Positions 34,330 through 43,414 are shown, numbered from the stretch's first letter. The stretch is DNA of 59,764 nt from an uncultured Anaerolineaceae bacterium (GCA_937863605.1 CALMGN010000034.1:1-59764), one strand, 5' to 3'. Notes: generated by a model from the sequence alone, not told the origin. A program made the numbers and translations.

Positions 34330-34506
34330 ATGAGTACCAAACGGACTTATCAACCCAAAATCCGCCGCCGCCTTCGGGTGCATGGATTCCGCGCCCGGAT
34401 GGCAACCGCCGATGGTCGCGAAGTGCTGAAGCGCCGCCGCCTGCGTGGTCGCGTCCACCTGACGGTGTCCAAAAACAACCACGTCAAGAAAAACGTACGC
34501 TGGTAG
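34330..34506 (+). CDS. rpmH: Ribosomal protein bL34
   Basis: 58 residues. The core [20 protein letters not shown] followed by [17 protein letters not shown] is the unmistakable L34 sequence. It differs from the usual 44-46 residue form by a basic C-terminal tail ([12 protein letters not shown]). It is a structural protein of the 50S subunit near the exit-tunnel region. It heads the classic rpmH-rnpA-yidD-yidC-jag order and follows a strong promoter. Confidence 0.97.
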   Translation: MSTKRTYQPKIRRRLRVHGFRARMATADGREVLKRRRLRGRVHLTVSKNNHVKKNVRW

Positions 34507-34569
34507 GCGGCTCACCTGTCTTGGTCCATCCACGAAGCAGGAAGGACAACCAAACGGACAGGTACATGG

Positions 34570-34929
34570 GTGAAACGCGCGTTTCGGCTAAGGCAAGCCA
34601 CCGACTTCTCGCGGGTGCGGCGAAATGGGAAATCCTTTCAGCACCCGTTGGTCGTATTGGTAGCATTGCCCAATGCAGAAGGAACTCTCCGCATTGGGGT
34701 ATCAGCCGGCAGGGCGGTCGGTACGGCAGTTGTCCGCAACCGGGCCAAACGCCAGCTGCGCGCCAGCATCGACCGGCTGCTGCCATACCTGGCTTCTGGC
34801 TGGGATTTGATTTTTTTGGCGCGTGCACCCATTGGGGTCGCTCATTTTGACAATATTTCGACTGGTGTGAGCTCGGTCCTGCACAGGGCAGGGCTGCTCC
34901 AGCGAGAAAGCGCCGAATTGAATGATTGA
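34570..34929 (+). CDS. rnpA: Ribonuclease P protein component
   Basis: 119 residues, GTG start. It has the N-terminal [20 protein letters not shown] and the RNR signature [12 protein letters not shown] (about 60-71) that contacts the P RNA. It helps the RNA subunit bind pre-tRNA and remove the 5' leader. It overlaps the yidD start by 8 bases, a coupled arrangement normal for this operon. Confidence 0.97.
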   Translation: MKRAFRLRQATDFSRVRRNGKSFQHPLVVLVALPNAEGTLRIGVSAGRAVGTAVVRNRAKRQLRASIDRLLPYLASGWDLIFLARAPIGVAHFDNISTGVSSVLHRAGLLQRESAELND

Positions 34930-35200
34930 GAACGATTACCCCAATGAGCCGCGTTTGCGGGATTTGCCGGTTAATCTGCAAACTCTCTTCCGCTGGCCTT
35001 TCTTGGGATTGATTCGCCTTTATCAAAAAACGGTCTCCCCTTCCCTGCCCTCCAATACCTGCCGTTTCTACCCTTCGTGCTCTCACTACGGCTACCAGGC
35101 GATCTACAAACACGGCGCCTGGCGCGGCGTGGTTATGGCCATCTGGCGCGTCTTGCGCTGCAACCCCTGGAATCCAGGCGGTTTTGACCCGGTACCTTGA
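34922..35200 (+). CDS. yidD: Membrane protein insertion efficiency factor YidD
   Basis: 92 residues. The conserved block [20 protein letters not shown], with [12 protein letters not shown] and [15 protein letters not shown], is typical. It is a small amphipathic protein at the inner face of the membrane that assists YidC/Sec-dependent insertion. Its N-terminal 20 residues are a polar extension before the family core. The start overlaps rnpA. Confidence 0.97.
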   Translation: MIENDYPNEPRLRDLPVNLQTLFRWPFLGLIRLYQKTVSPSLPSNTCRFYPSCSHYGYQAIYKHGAWRGVVMAIWRVLRCNPWNPGGFDPVP

Positions 35201-35255
35201 TCTGCTTTTTGAATCGGGTATTGGGATTCAACCTTATGCTTAACAATCACACGGA

Positions 35256-36308
35256 ATGAATAAAAGAAAAAAAACTCTCATCTTTACCGTGATCCTGGCA
35301 GCTCTTCTGCTCACGTCCTGTTCCTCGGGGCTTTCCGGGAGCAGCTGGCCGGGGATCTCCACCAACGGTGACACATTTTATGTTGCCAACATGGCACATG
35401 TTTATGCCATTCGCGCAACCGACGGCTCTCAAATCTGGCGCTTCCCGGAAAAAGCAGCCCGGGTCATGTATTTCGCGGCGCCGGTCCTGGTCGATAATCA
35501 GCTAATTACTGGTGATTATCAAAAAATCCTCCATTCACTTAACCCGGCGACCGGCGCAGAGAATTGGACGTTTGAGGCGAATGGCCCCTGGATTGCCAGC
35601 CCGCTGGTAGTCAACGACACCATTATTGCCCCCAACGGTGACGGCACGCTATACGCTCTGGATCTGAACGGCAACCTGAAGTGGAAATTCACTGCTAAAC
35701 GCGCTCTCTGGTCGCAGCCGGTTGGAAACAGCGACACCGTTTTCCAGGCGTCGATGGACAAAACCATTTATGCCGTCGATATGGCAACCGGTTCATTGAA
35801 GTGGTCGAAGGATCTGGGCGGCGCAGTTATTTACTCGCCCACGCTCAGCGACGACGGGATGCTCTACGTTACCACCCTGGCGCGCGAACTGATCGCACTC
35901 AGCACCGATGACGGTGAAATCCAATGGCGTCGCAAATTTGAAGAGAGCCTGTGGAGCCAGCCAGTTATCCATGAGGATAACCTGTTCTTCGGCGATTTAA
36001 GCGGAAAGGCATACAGTGTCTCGCGGATGGACGGCACCGATATCTGGACGCAAGCCCTGAACGAGCCGGTGACTGGGAAACCCACCGTCACCGAAGATTC
36101 CGTCGTATTTGCGACCGAAAATGGCACCCTGGTTGCCTTGAGTTTTACCGGCGACCGGTTGTGGTCCAAGACGATCGAGGGCAAGTTGTACAATGGCCCC
36201 GTTCAATTCAATGACAAGCTGCTGATCGGCATTGCGCTGGGCGAAAGCCCGCTCAAACTGGTGACCACCGCCGGTCAGGATGTTTGGACCTTCATCCCGC
36301 CGAAGTAG
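35256..36308 (+). CDS. PQQ-type beta-propeller lipoprotein (BamB-like)
   Basis: 350 residues. The signal peptide ends in a lipobox LLTSC (Cys22). The mature protein has repeated blades of the PQQ/BamB type: VYAIRATDGSQIWRF, LHSLNPATGAENWTF, LYALDLNGNLKWKF, IYAVDMATGSLKWSK, LIALSTDDGEIQWRR, AYSVSRMDGTDIWTQ and LVALSFTGDRLWSK, roughly seven to eight in all. It would sit on the outer face of the cytoplasmic membrane. Between yidD and yidC this position is unusual. A helper role in membrane-protein insertion is inferred from location only, since the fold is a generic binding platform. No outer-membrane Bam machinery is visible here. Confidence 0.88.
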   Translation: MNKRKKTLIFTVILAALLLTSCSSGLSGSSWPGISTNGDTFYVANMAHVYAIRATDGSQIWRFPEKAARVMYFAAPVLVDNQLITGDYQKILHSLNPATGAENWTFEANGPWIASPLVVNDTIIAPNGDGTLYALDLNGNLKWKFTAKRALWSQPVGNSDTVFQASMDKTIYAVDMATGSLKWSKDLGGAVIYSPTLSDDGMLYVTTLARELIALSTDDGEIQWRRKFEESLWSQPVIHEDNLFFGDLSGKAYSVSRMDGTDIWTQALNEPVTGKPTVTEDSVVFATENGTLVALSFTGDRLWSKTIEGKLYNGPVQFNDKLLIGIALGESPLKLVTTAGQDVWTFIPPK

Positions 36309-36317
36309 GAGCGAACC

Positions 36318-37121
36318 GTGAACATTTGGGATTCGTTAATCATTACCCCGTTTATTAATGTACTGTTATTTATCTACAACGCAATTGGTCAGAACTTCGG
36401 TGTTGCAATTATCCTGTTCACGCTGGTAATCCGTCTGATCACGCACCCGCTTATGGTGAAACAAATCAAGGGCGCGCAAGGCATGCAGGATCTGCAAAAA
36501 AACGAGAAGTGGCTGAAAACTCAGGAGAAGTACAAAGGCGATAAAGAAAAGTTGGCCCAGGAACAGATGGCGCTCTACAAAGAGCTGGGTATTAACCCCT
36601 TCTCGTCCTGCCTGCCGACCTTGATCCAGCTGCCAATCATCTTTGGTTTGTATCAAGCGGTCATTTACGCCATGGCAACTACCCCGATTGACTTACTGAA
36701 CCTCATCCGGCATATCTACCCTGGCTTGCTGAAGGTCGAGTCGCTCATTCCGCTTAACAACCGCTTTTTGTGGATGGACCTCTCGCAGCCGGAACGGTTG
36801 AACATTCCGGGTCTCGAGTTTGGCATTCCGGTGATGGTCGTCGTGGTTGTGTTGACCACCTACATCCAGGGCAAGCTGATCCAGCCTGCCAATCCAAACC
36901 CGAAGGATCAGACCGCCGCCATGGGCAGCATGATGAATCTGTACATGCCGTTGTTCATGGGCTACCTGGCCTATACCCTGGCTTCTGGCCTGGCGCTGTA
37001 CTTCGTGGCCTCGAACCTTGTTGGTATCGGCCAGTATGCCATGCTCGGCAAAGTTAACTGGGCAAATGTTTTTCCGTTCTTGAAGAAAAAGGACGAAAAA
37101 GCCGGCAAGGGGAAGAAATAA
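36318..37121 (+). CDS. yidC: Membrane protein insertase YidC
   Basis: 267 residues, GTG start. The short Gram-positive-like (SpoIIIJ/Oxa1) form without the large periplasmic domain. The conserved Arg in the hydrophilic groove is Arg39 (ILFTLVIRLITHPLMVKQ). A charged cytoplasmic hairpin (QKNEKWLKTQEKYKGDKEK) and the YKELGINPFSSCLPTLIQLPI motif follow. The C-terminal LGKVNW...KKKDEKAGKGKK tail is basic and likely contacts the ribosome. It inserts and folds inner-membrane proteins. It follows the propeller lipoprotein by 9 bases. Confidence 0.97.
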   Translation: MNIWDSLIITPFINVLLFIYNAIGQNFGVAIILFTLVIRLITHPLMVKQIKGAQGMQDLQKNEKWLKTQEKYKGDKEKLAQEQMALYKELGINPFSSCLPTLIQLPIIFGLYQAVIYAMATTPIDLLNLIRHIYPGLLKVESLIPLNNRFLWMDLSQPERLNIPGLEFGIPVMVVVVVLTTYIQGKLIQPANPNPKDQTAAMGSMMNLYMPLFMGYLAYTLASGLALYFVASNLVGIGQYAMLGKVNWANVFPFLKKKDEKAGKGKK

Positions 37122-37189
37122 CAACCGGTGAAGGCTGAAAAAAGCCTCTCACCCTTAATATGCAGAAGGAAGCAATCATTGAGGCTGAG

Positions 37190-37984
37190 ATGAGTCAAGA
37201 GAAAACAACATTGGAAATCATTGCACCATCCGTCGAAGAAGCAGTTGCCAAAGGTTTAAGCCAGCTCGGTTTATCGGAAGACGCCGTTGAGGTTGAGGTG
37301 CTTGACTCGGGGAGCAAAGGCTTCCTTGGGCTTGGCACCCGCCTGGCGCGGATCCGGCTAAAGATCAAAGACCTCTCTGGCAACCTGGATGCTGGACCGC
37401 GGCCTGCGCCGCGCAAACCGGCAGCCCGCCAAAAACCGGTTGCCCCCGTTGCCGAAATGCCGGTGCAAAAAGGTTCCGTTCCGTCAGCCGAAGATGCTGA
37501 CCTGGAACCGGTGTTAAAAATCGCCGAACAGGTGGTTGGCGAACTGCTCGAAAAAATGCGCGTCCCCGCTCGACTGAAAGCGCAAATTGTGCCGCCAGTG
37601 GACGAGAATGACCAGCGTTTGATCCTGGTGGAAGTCCAGGGGGATGATCTGTCTATTCTCATTGGCCGCCGCTCCGAGACCTTGAATGCGCTGCAGTACA
37701 TCAGCAGCCTGATCGTGTCGAAGGAAGCCGGTCAATGGGTGCCGCTGTTAATCGATGTACAGGGCTACCGCGCCCGCCGGGAACGCCAGCTGCGCGTCCT
37801 GGCTCGCCGCATGGCTGAACAGGTTAACCATACCGGCCGGCGCATGGCGCTGGAACCCATGCCTGCCAACGAACGGCGCATCATCCACCTGGAACTGCGC
37901 GAACATCCGGATGTCACCACCGAGAGCGTTGGCGAAGAACCGAACCGTAAGGTCACCATCGTTCCCAAGAAACCAGCTCAATAA
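37190..37984 (+). CDS. jag: Jag/KhpB RNA-binding protein
   Basis: 264 residues from ATG 37190, which has GAGG just in front; the ATG at 37160 lacks a binding site. All three domains are present: Jag_N (about 1-50, KGFLGLG), a Pro/Ala-rich linker, a KH-II domain around DDLSILIGRRSETLNALQYI, and R3H with HTGRRMALEPMPANERRIIH. The family binds small RNAs and mRNAs and affects cell elongation and division in Gram-positives. A GGTGAAGGCT hairpin at 37127-37153 lies between yidC and jag. The operon ends at a strong terminator. Confidence 0.93.
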   Translation: MSQEKTTLEIIAPSVEEAVAKGLSQLGLSEDAVEVEVLDSGSKGFLGLGTRLARIRLKIKDLSGNLDAGPRPAPRKPAARQKPVAPVAEMPVQKGSVPSAEDADLEPVLKIAEQVVGELLEKMRVPARLKAQIVPPVDENDQRLILVEVQGDDLSILIGRRSETLNALQYISSLIVSKEAGQWVPLLIDVQGYRARRERQLRVLARRMAEQVNHTGRRMALEPMPANERRIIHLELREHPDVTTESVGEEPNRKVTIVPKKPAQ

Positions 37985-37996
37985 ATCTACAAGCGA

Positions 37997-38041
37997 CGAA
38001 GGCATCGCGCAGGGGCTTCCCGGGCGATGCCTTCGTTTTTC
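37997..38041 (+). terminator. Terminator of the rpmH-jag operon
   Basis: GAAGGCATCGC (37998-38008) pairs with GCGATGCCTTC (38024-38034), followed by TTTTT. Confidence 0.9.
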
Positions 38042-38074
38042 TATCGACCAGGTCTTCGCCCGGAGGTTTTAAGC

Positions 38075-39382
38075 ATGAAAGCAGTGGATATCATCATCAA
38101 CAAGCGCGATAAAAGAGCTCTCTCGCATGATGAAATCGAATTCTTCGTGCAGGGCTATACCCGGGGAGAAATTCCGGATTACCAGGCGGCTGCCTGGGCA
38201 ATGGCAATCACCCTCAACGGGATGACCCAGGAGGAGACCACCGACCTGACCCTGGCGATGGCCCATTCCGGCGAAACGATCAACCTGGAAGGCGTGGTTC
38301 CGCTCGCCGTTGACAAGCATTCTACTGGCGGCGTTGGGGATAAGACCACCCTGGTCGTCGAGCCGACGGTGGCTGCTTGCGGTCTGGCGGTTGGGAAAAT
38401 GTCCGGGCGCGGCCTTGGGTTCAGCGGCGGTACGCTGGACAAAATGGAATCGATCAGCGGCTACCGCACCAACCTGAGCACTGAAGAATTTATTGAGCAG
38501 CTGCGTACCGAAGGATTGGTGCTCACCGGTCAAAGCGCCGATCTGGCGCCAGCCGACGGCAAGTTGTATGCACTGCGCGATGTGACCGGCACGGTCCCCT
38601 CCATGCCGTTAATTGCGTCCTCGATTATGAGCAAGAAGATTGCCGGAGGCGCCCAGGCGATGGTGCTGGACGTTAAAGTGGGCAACGGCGCCTTCATGGA
38701 AACGCTGGAAGATGGGCATGAACTGGCGCGTTTGATGGTCGCCATCGCCCGTTTGAGCGGGCGGCAGGCCGTTTGCCTGCTCTCCGACATGAACCAGCCG
38801 CTTGGTCACGCCGTTGGCAACGCCCTGGAAGTACGCGAGGCGATTGATACGCTGCATTTGCATGGCCCGCGCGATTTCCACGAACATTGCATGGAGGTTG
38901 CAGGTCAAATGCTGCTGCTGGGCGGCAAGGCTGCCACATTGGATGAGGCGCGTTATCTGGCAGAATCCGCGTTGAAAGATGGGCGCGCCTGGCAAAAATT
39001 CCGCCGTCTGGTGGAAATTCAGGGAGGCGACGTGAAGCAGGTCGATGACCCGCGATTATTACCCACTGCGCAGCTGGTTGAGATGGTCAGCGCAGCGCAG
39101 TATGGTTGGCTGCAAGGGATCAATGCGCGCGAGATTGGCGAGGCATCGGTTGACCTGGGGGCTGGCCGCGCTCGCAAAGGCGACCCGATCGACCCGGCGG
39201 TCGGATTTATCATCCACCATAAGGTCGGCGACCGGGTCGGGATTGGCGATCCGCTGTTTACCATTCATGCCAACAGCAAAGAGAAACTGGTGCAGGCTAA
39301 AAAACGCTTACTGGAAGCACATACCTGGAGCGACCAGCCGTGCCCGCGCCTGCCGTTGTTCTATGATGTCGTTGCCGAGTAA
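38075..39382 (+). CDS. pdp: Pyrimidine-nucleoside phosphorylase
   Basis: 435 residues from ATG 38075, which follows CGGAGG; the frame back to 38027 overlaps the terminator. The thymidine/pyrimidine phosphorylase signature SGRGLGFSGGTLDKMESI is present, with phosphate-site residues in DKHSTGGVGDKT and the C-terminal PYNP domain (VGFIIHHKVGDRVGIGDPLF). It splits uridine, thymidine or deoxyuridine to base and sugar 1-phosphate in the cytoplasm. With the purine enzyme at 54447 it provides nucleoside salvage. deoA-like specificity for thymidine cannot be excluded. Confidence 0.93.
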   Translation: MKAVDIIINKRDKRALSHDEIEFFVQGYTRGEIPDYQAAAWAMAITLNGMTQEETTDLTLAMAHSGETINLEGVVPLAVDKHSTGGVGDKTTLVVEPTVAACGLAVGKMSGRGLGFSGGTLDKMESISGYRTNLSTEEFIEQLRTEGLVLTGQSADLAPADGKLYALRDVTGTVPSMPLIASSIMSKKIAGGAQAMVLDVKVGNGAFMETLEDGHELARLMVAIARLSGRQAVCLLSDMNQPLGHAVGNALEVREAIDTLHLHGPRDFHEHCMEVAGQMLLLGGKAATLDEARYLAESALKDGRAWQKFRRLVEIQGGDVKQVDDPRLLPTAQLVEMVSAAQYGWLQGINAREIGEASVDLGAGRARKGDPIDPAVGFIIHHKVGDRVGIGDPLFTIHANSKEKLVQAKKRLLEAHTWSDQPCPRLPLFYDVVAE

Positions 39383-39432
39383 ACTCTGAAATCTGGCAAC
39401 CATCGATAGGTCGTATATGAAAATAGTTTTGT

Positions 39433-39457
39433 AGGGACGGCTCGCGAGCCGCCCTTT
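39433..39457 (+). terminator. Hairpin terminator or REP-like palindrome
   Basis: GGGACGGCTCG (39434-39444) pairs with CGAGCCGCCC (39445-39454 region) with one bulge and is followed by TTTG. It is placed to end pdp transcription. The same GGCTCGCGAGCC core is a common dispersed palindrome, so it may be a repeat recruited as a terminator. Confidence 0.6.
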
Positions 39458-39496
39458 GATAAATAACCCCCATGATTTACTCTTAAGAAGGACACG

Positions 39497-39525
39497 TTGC
39501 CTTTTGCCGTCATTAGTGGTAATAT
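39497..39525 (+). promoter_or_regulatory. Promoter of the T-box/ileS transcript
   Basis: TTGCCT (39497-39502) and TAATAT (39520-39525) are 17 bases apart. Transcription would begin about ten bases before the T-box stem I. Confidence 0.65.
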
Positions 39526-39534
39526 CGGCATAAC

Positions 39535-39816
39535 TTAACAAGCGATGATGGAAAAGAGTACGTTCTGGCTGTTCTGACAGCGAACCCGGGATTGGTGTGA
39601 GCCGGGGCAGAAACTGGAACGGAAAATCCTTCCGGAGCTGCGAACTGAACGCGAACTAAACCTTTGCCAGTAGGGGAGCCGGTACCGCCGACCGTTATTT
39701 CCGGCGCAGGTATAACCATTTGATGCGGGCGTACCTGACAAAGTGCCTGCTGATCCGCAGGAAACAGGGTGGTACCGCGAGAACCCCTCTCGTCCCTGGT
39801 GGACTGAGGGGTTTTG
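39535..39816 (+). promoter_or_regulatory. T-box leader (tRNA-Ile sensing)
   Basis: The leader starts with GCGATGATGG...AGAGTA typical of stem I. It contains GAACCCGGGATTGGTGTGAGCCGGG as the distal part, cut here by short loops, and carries the invariant T-box AGGGTGGTACCGCG at 39766-39779. The likely specifier is ATC (39626-39628), an Ile codon, just before CTTCCGGAGCTG, the normal context. The terminator is ACCCCTC (39783-39789) with GAGGGGT (39806-39812) plus T run. Uncharged tRNA-Ile should pair with the specifier and stabilise the antiterminator, raising ileS expression. Confidence 0.93.
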
Positions 39817-39859
39817 ATATTAAAAGCCGGTTTTTCTAACCCCTTATTTAGGAGTGCGA

Positions 39860-42800
39860 ATGTTTCGACCTGTTTCACCTAAATTCAACGTAACATTGGT
39901 AGAAGAGGCAGTTCAGCGGTATTGGAAATCGCATGATGTCTTCCATAAGACCATGGATCAGCGCATTGGCGGACCTGAATATGTATTTTATGAAGGACCT
40001 CCGACCGCTAATGGTAAACCCGGCGTGCATCACGTCCTGGCGCGGGTCTTCAAGGATATCTTCCCGCGCTACAAGACCATGCAGGGCTTCCACGTTAGCC
40101 GCCGCGGCGGGTGGGATACTCATGGGCTGCCGGTCGAGATCGAGGTCGAGAAAAAGTTGGGATTTAAAGTTAAACAGGACATTGACGCATACGGCATCGA
40201 TAAATTCAACGCGCTGTGCCGTGAGTCGGCATTTGCCTATATCCAGGAGTGGGAACGTCTGACCGACCGCATCGGCTATTGGGTTGACCTGGAAACAGCC
40301 TACATCACTTTCAAAAACGAATACATCGAATCTGTCTGGTCGATCCTCAAGAACTTCTGGGAGAAAGACTTGCTCTACCAGGGGTTCAAGGTAGTTCCGT
40401 ACTGCCCGCGCTGCGGGACGCCGCTTTCGGATCATGAAGTGGCTCAAGGCTATGCAGAAACCGTCGATCCGTCAGTCTTTGTTCGCCTGCCGCTGGTGGA
40501 TGAACCCGGCACCTCGTTGTTAGTCTGGACGACGACGCCCTGGACGCTTCCTGGCAATGTTGCCGTCGCCGCTCACCCTGAAGTGGATTATGTGGTGGTC
40601 GAACATGCGCTGCCTGAAGACGGCACAGAGAAGCTGATCCTGGCGGAAGCCCTGGTGGAAAAGGTCTTCCATGGTGAAGCCGTCAAAGTGGTCAATCGGA
40701 TGAAAGGCAAAGCCCTTAAAGGTAAACGGTACCAGCCACTGTACACCTTCCTGCCGGTTCAAAAGCAAGCCTACTATGTGGTCCTGGCGGATTATGTAAC
40801 CACCGAAGATGGCACCGGTTTTGTGCATATCGCCCCGGCGTTTGGCGCCGAGGACATGGCGGTTGGGCTGGAACACGACCTGCCGCTGCTGATGACGGTA
40901 GCGGATGACGGGACCTTTATCCCGGCAGTCCGACCGTGGGCAGGCGTTTTTGTCAAAAAAGCTGATCCGTTGATCATCGATGAGCTGCATACCCGTGGGT
41001 TGCTTTTCCGCAGCGAAAACTATACCCACACCTATCCGTTTTGCTGGCGCTGCGACACCCCGCTCCTGTATTATGCCCGGCCAACCTGGTACATCCGCAC
41101 CAGCCAGTTCAAAGACCGCATGGTGGAACTCAACAACACCATCAACTGGTATCCAGGCCACATCAAGAGCGGTCGATTTGGCAACTGGCTGTCCAACAAT
41201 GTGGACTGGGCGCTCGGGCGCGAACGCTATTGGGGCACGCCGCTGCCGGTCTGGGAATGCGTCGATTGCCGCCACCAGCATGCCATCGGTTCAGTGGCTG
41301 AGTTGTCAACCCTGGCGGGGCGCGACCTGACCGGGCTTGACTTGCACCGGCCGTACGTTGATGAGGTCACCCTGGGCTGCCCGGAATGCGGCGGAAAGAT
41401 GAAACGCGTCCCGGAATTGATCGATGTCTGGTTTGACTCCGGCTCGATGCCCTATGCTCAGTGGCATTACCCGTTCGAAAATGTCGAACAGTTCCACCAG
41501 CAGTACCCGGCGGATTATATCTGCGAGGCGGTTGACCAGACCCGCGGTTGGTTCTACTCGCTGCACGCCATCAGCACCCTGCTTAATGACCAGGTCAGTT
41601 TCAAGAACGTGGTCTGCCTGGGCTTAATCCAGGATGGCAACGGGCAGAAAATGTCTAAATCGCGCGGCAATGTGACTGATCCCTGGGAAGTGCTAAATGC
41701 CAATGGCGCGGACGCAATGCGCTGGTATTTGTATACAGCTGGCCCTCCAGGGCAGGAACGGCGATTCTCCAGCGAACTGGTGGGAGAAGTGCTGCGCAAC
41801 TTTACGCTTACTTTATGGAATACCTATTCCTTCTTCGTCACCTATGCCAACCTGGACGGCTGGCAGCCCGGTGATGGCCAGCAAGCTCAGTACAGCGACC
41901 TTGACCATTGGTTGCGCTCCACCTTGCATGCGTTGGTGCGCGACGTCACCACGGCGATGGAAAATTATGACGTGCTGGGCGCCACCCGCCCGATCGAGGC
42001 CTTTGTTGACCAGTTGTCCAACTGGTATCTCCGCCGCTCACGCCGCCGCTTCTGGAAGTCTGAATCGGACGGCGATAAGCAGGCAGCTTACGCTACGCTG
42101 TACGAAGCGCTGGTGACCGTCAGCAAGCTGCTGGCGCCCAGTATGCCGTTTCTGGCGGAGGAGCTCTACCAGAACCTGGTGATGCAGATGAATCCGAATG
42201 CGCCTGAATCGGTGCATCTGGCTGTTTGGCCGGCCTTCGACCCAACTCTGGTAGACGACAAACTCAACCGCGACATGGCGCTGGTGATGAAACTGGCGTC
42301 GGTTGGCCATGCTGCACGCAACAAGGCTAACCGCAAGGTGCGCCAGCCGCTGGCAGAAGCAGCCTTCTCGGTAGGCAACGCTGACGAAGCCCGGGTGGTG
42401 CAGGCCTATGCCGATCTTTTGGAAGACGAACTGAACGTCAAGCGCGTACGAGCGTTGGATACCACTGGCGAGGCGGTGGCTTACAGCCTGAATCCACTGC
42501 CCAAGCAGCTGGGTCAAAAATACGGCAGCCGTTTCCCGGCCATCCGTAAGACCCTGCTAGCAGCCGATCCCGAGCCTGCCGCGCGGCGGCTGCTCGACGG
42601 TCAACCGGTTGATCTGGAAGTGGACGGTGAAAAGGTTGCAGTCTTACCGGAAGAGGTCGAGGTGCGCGTGCAGGCGCGCGAAGGCTACGCCGTGGCGTCC
42701 GAAGGCGCTTATCTGGCGGCGCTGGTCACCGACCTGACTCCGGCGTTGGTACGTGAGGGTTTGGCGCGCGAGTTTGTGCGCCGCGTGCAGGACCTGCGCA

Positions 42801-43012
42801 AAACGGCTGATTTACAGATCTCCGACCGCATCCGGTTGTACTATCAGGCTACTCCAGGTCTGGTGGAAGCCGTCGCTGATTTCAAGGAGTACATCATGGC
42901 GGAAACCCTGACCGTTGACCTGGTCTCTTCCGCTCCGTCGGAAGCTGCAACGGTAAGCCAGGCTGAATTCGACGGCGAACAGTTGACCGTCGGGGTGGAA
43001 GTCGCCCGTTGA
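39860..43012 (+). CDS. ileS: Isoleucyl-tRNA synthetase, eukaryote-like type
   Basis: 1050 residues from ATG 39860 with GGAG in front; a GTG six bases earlier is in frame but lies inside that site. The HIGH-equivalent is GVHHVL (HHVL 57-60) after PPTANGKPG, and the second signature is KMSKS at about 596-600. WDTHGLPVEIEVEK and the CPRCG / CPECG zinc knuckles fit the large type 2 IleRS clade, which is typically mupirocin-tolerant. The editing CP1 domain (WTTTPWTLPGNVAVAAHPEV) is complete. It charges tRNA-Ile in the cytoplasm. The T-box leader controls it and a strong terminator follows. Confidence 0.97.
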   Translation: MFRPVSPKFNVTLVEEAVQRYWKSHDVFHKTMDQRIGGPEYVFYEGPPTANGKPGVHHVLARVFKDIFPRYKTMQGFHVSRRGGWDTHGLPVEIEVEKKLGFKVKQDIDAYGIDKFNALCRESAFAYIQEWERLTDRIGYWVDLETAYITFKNEYIESVWSILKNFWEKDLLYQGFKVVPYCPRCGTPLSDHEVAQGYAETVDPSVFVRLPLVDEPGTSLLVWTTTPWTLPGNVAVAAHPEVDYVVVEHALPEDGTEKLILAEALVEKVFHGEAVKVVNRMKGKALKGKRYQPLYTFLPVQKQAYYVVLADYVTTEDGTGFVHIAPAFGAEDMAVGLEHDLPLLMTVADDGTFIPAVRPWAGVFVKKADPLIIDELHTRGLLFRSENYTHTYPFCWRCDTPLLYYARPTWYIRTSQFKDRMVELNNTINWYPGHIKSGRFGNWLSNNVDWALGRERYWGTPLPVWECVDCRHQHAIGSVAELSTLAGRDLTGLDLHRPYVDEVTLGCPECGGKMKRVPELIDVWFDSGSMPYAQWHYPFENVEQFHQQYPADYICEAVDQTRGWFYSLHAISTLLNDQVSFKNVVCLGLIQDGNGQKMSKSRGNVTDPWEVLNANGADAMRWYLYTAGPPGQERRFSSELVGEVLRNFTLTLWNTYSFFVTYANLDGWQPGDGQQAQYSDLDHWLRSTLHALVRDVTTAMENYDVLGATRPIEAFVDQLSNWYLRRSRRRFWKSESDGDKQAAYATLYEALVTVSKLLAPSMPFLAEELYQNLVMQMNPNAPESVHLAVWPAFDPTLVDDKLNRDMALVMKLASVGHAARNKANRKVRQPLAEAAFSVGNADEARVVQAYADLLEDELNVKRVRALDTTGEAVAYSLNPLPKQLGQKYGSRFPAIRKTLLAADPEPAARRLLDGQPVDLEVDGEKVAVLPEEVEVRVQAREGYAVASEGAYLAALVTDLTPALVREGLAREFVRRVQDLRKTADLQISDRIRLYYQATPGLVEAVADFKEYIMAETLTVDLVSSAPSEAATVSQAEFDGEQLTVGVEVAR

Positions 43013-43027
43013 TTCCCATTTGACCAG

Positions 43028-43066
43028 ATACAGGCCTCTCCGAGTCAGGAGAGGCCTGTATTTTAT
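43028..43066 (+). terminator. Terminator of ileS
   Basis: ATACAGGCCTCTCC (43028-43041) pairs perfectly with GGAGAGGCCTGTAT (43048-43061) and continues into TTTT. Confidence 0.95.
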
Positions 43067-43185
43067 TAATCAATACATCTGCTGTGCGTATTTACGCGTA
43101 AAACTTAATAATCTTTGATAATGTATATTTGATTGGTAAAATATAAGCATGCGAATTACAGGCAGACCGCCCGAAATGGACATGA

Positions 43186-43404
43186 TATTTTCAAAGCCAA
43201 CAAAAGGCTGGGGAATCGTTCAATCGACCCAGCCAGGTATGGGTGCTTGATTCCTATGGAGCGTCAGCGGTCGTTGGGGTGAGCGCCAGCCTGAGTATGC
43301 ATGTCTGCGACTTGATTTTTGGCCTGTACGGGTTAGCCCTGGCTGGAACAGGGATAAAAAAACTGAGCGGGCGGCCCCAACCGGTTATGGCTAATGACGG
43401 ATAA
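43186..43404 (+). pseudogene. Possible remnant of a membrane protein C-terminus
   Basis: The frame is open from 43186 to TAA 43402-43404 and has protein-like composition, with a final helix (MHVCDLIFGLYGLALAG) and a polar tail (KKLSGRPQPVMANDG). There is no convincing start or ribosome binding site. The layout recalls the last helix of flippase-like (YbhN-type) membrane proteins, but this is only a resemblance. The rest of the gap 43067-43185 is AT-rich and empty. It may be a decayed gene or chance. Confidence 0.3.
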
Positions 43405-43414
43405 GGAGGAAACA

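Noticed and set aside
34272-34850. Plus-strand ORF across rpmH and rnpA in another frame
   Set aside because: The frames for bL34 and RNase P protein are certain. This one is an overlap shadow.
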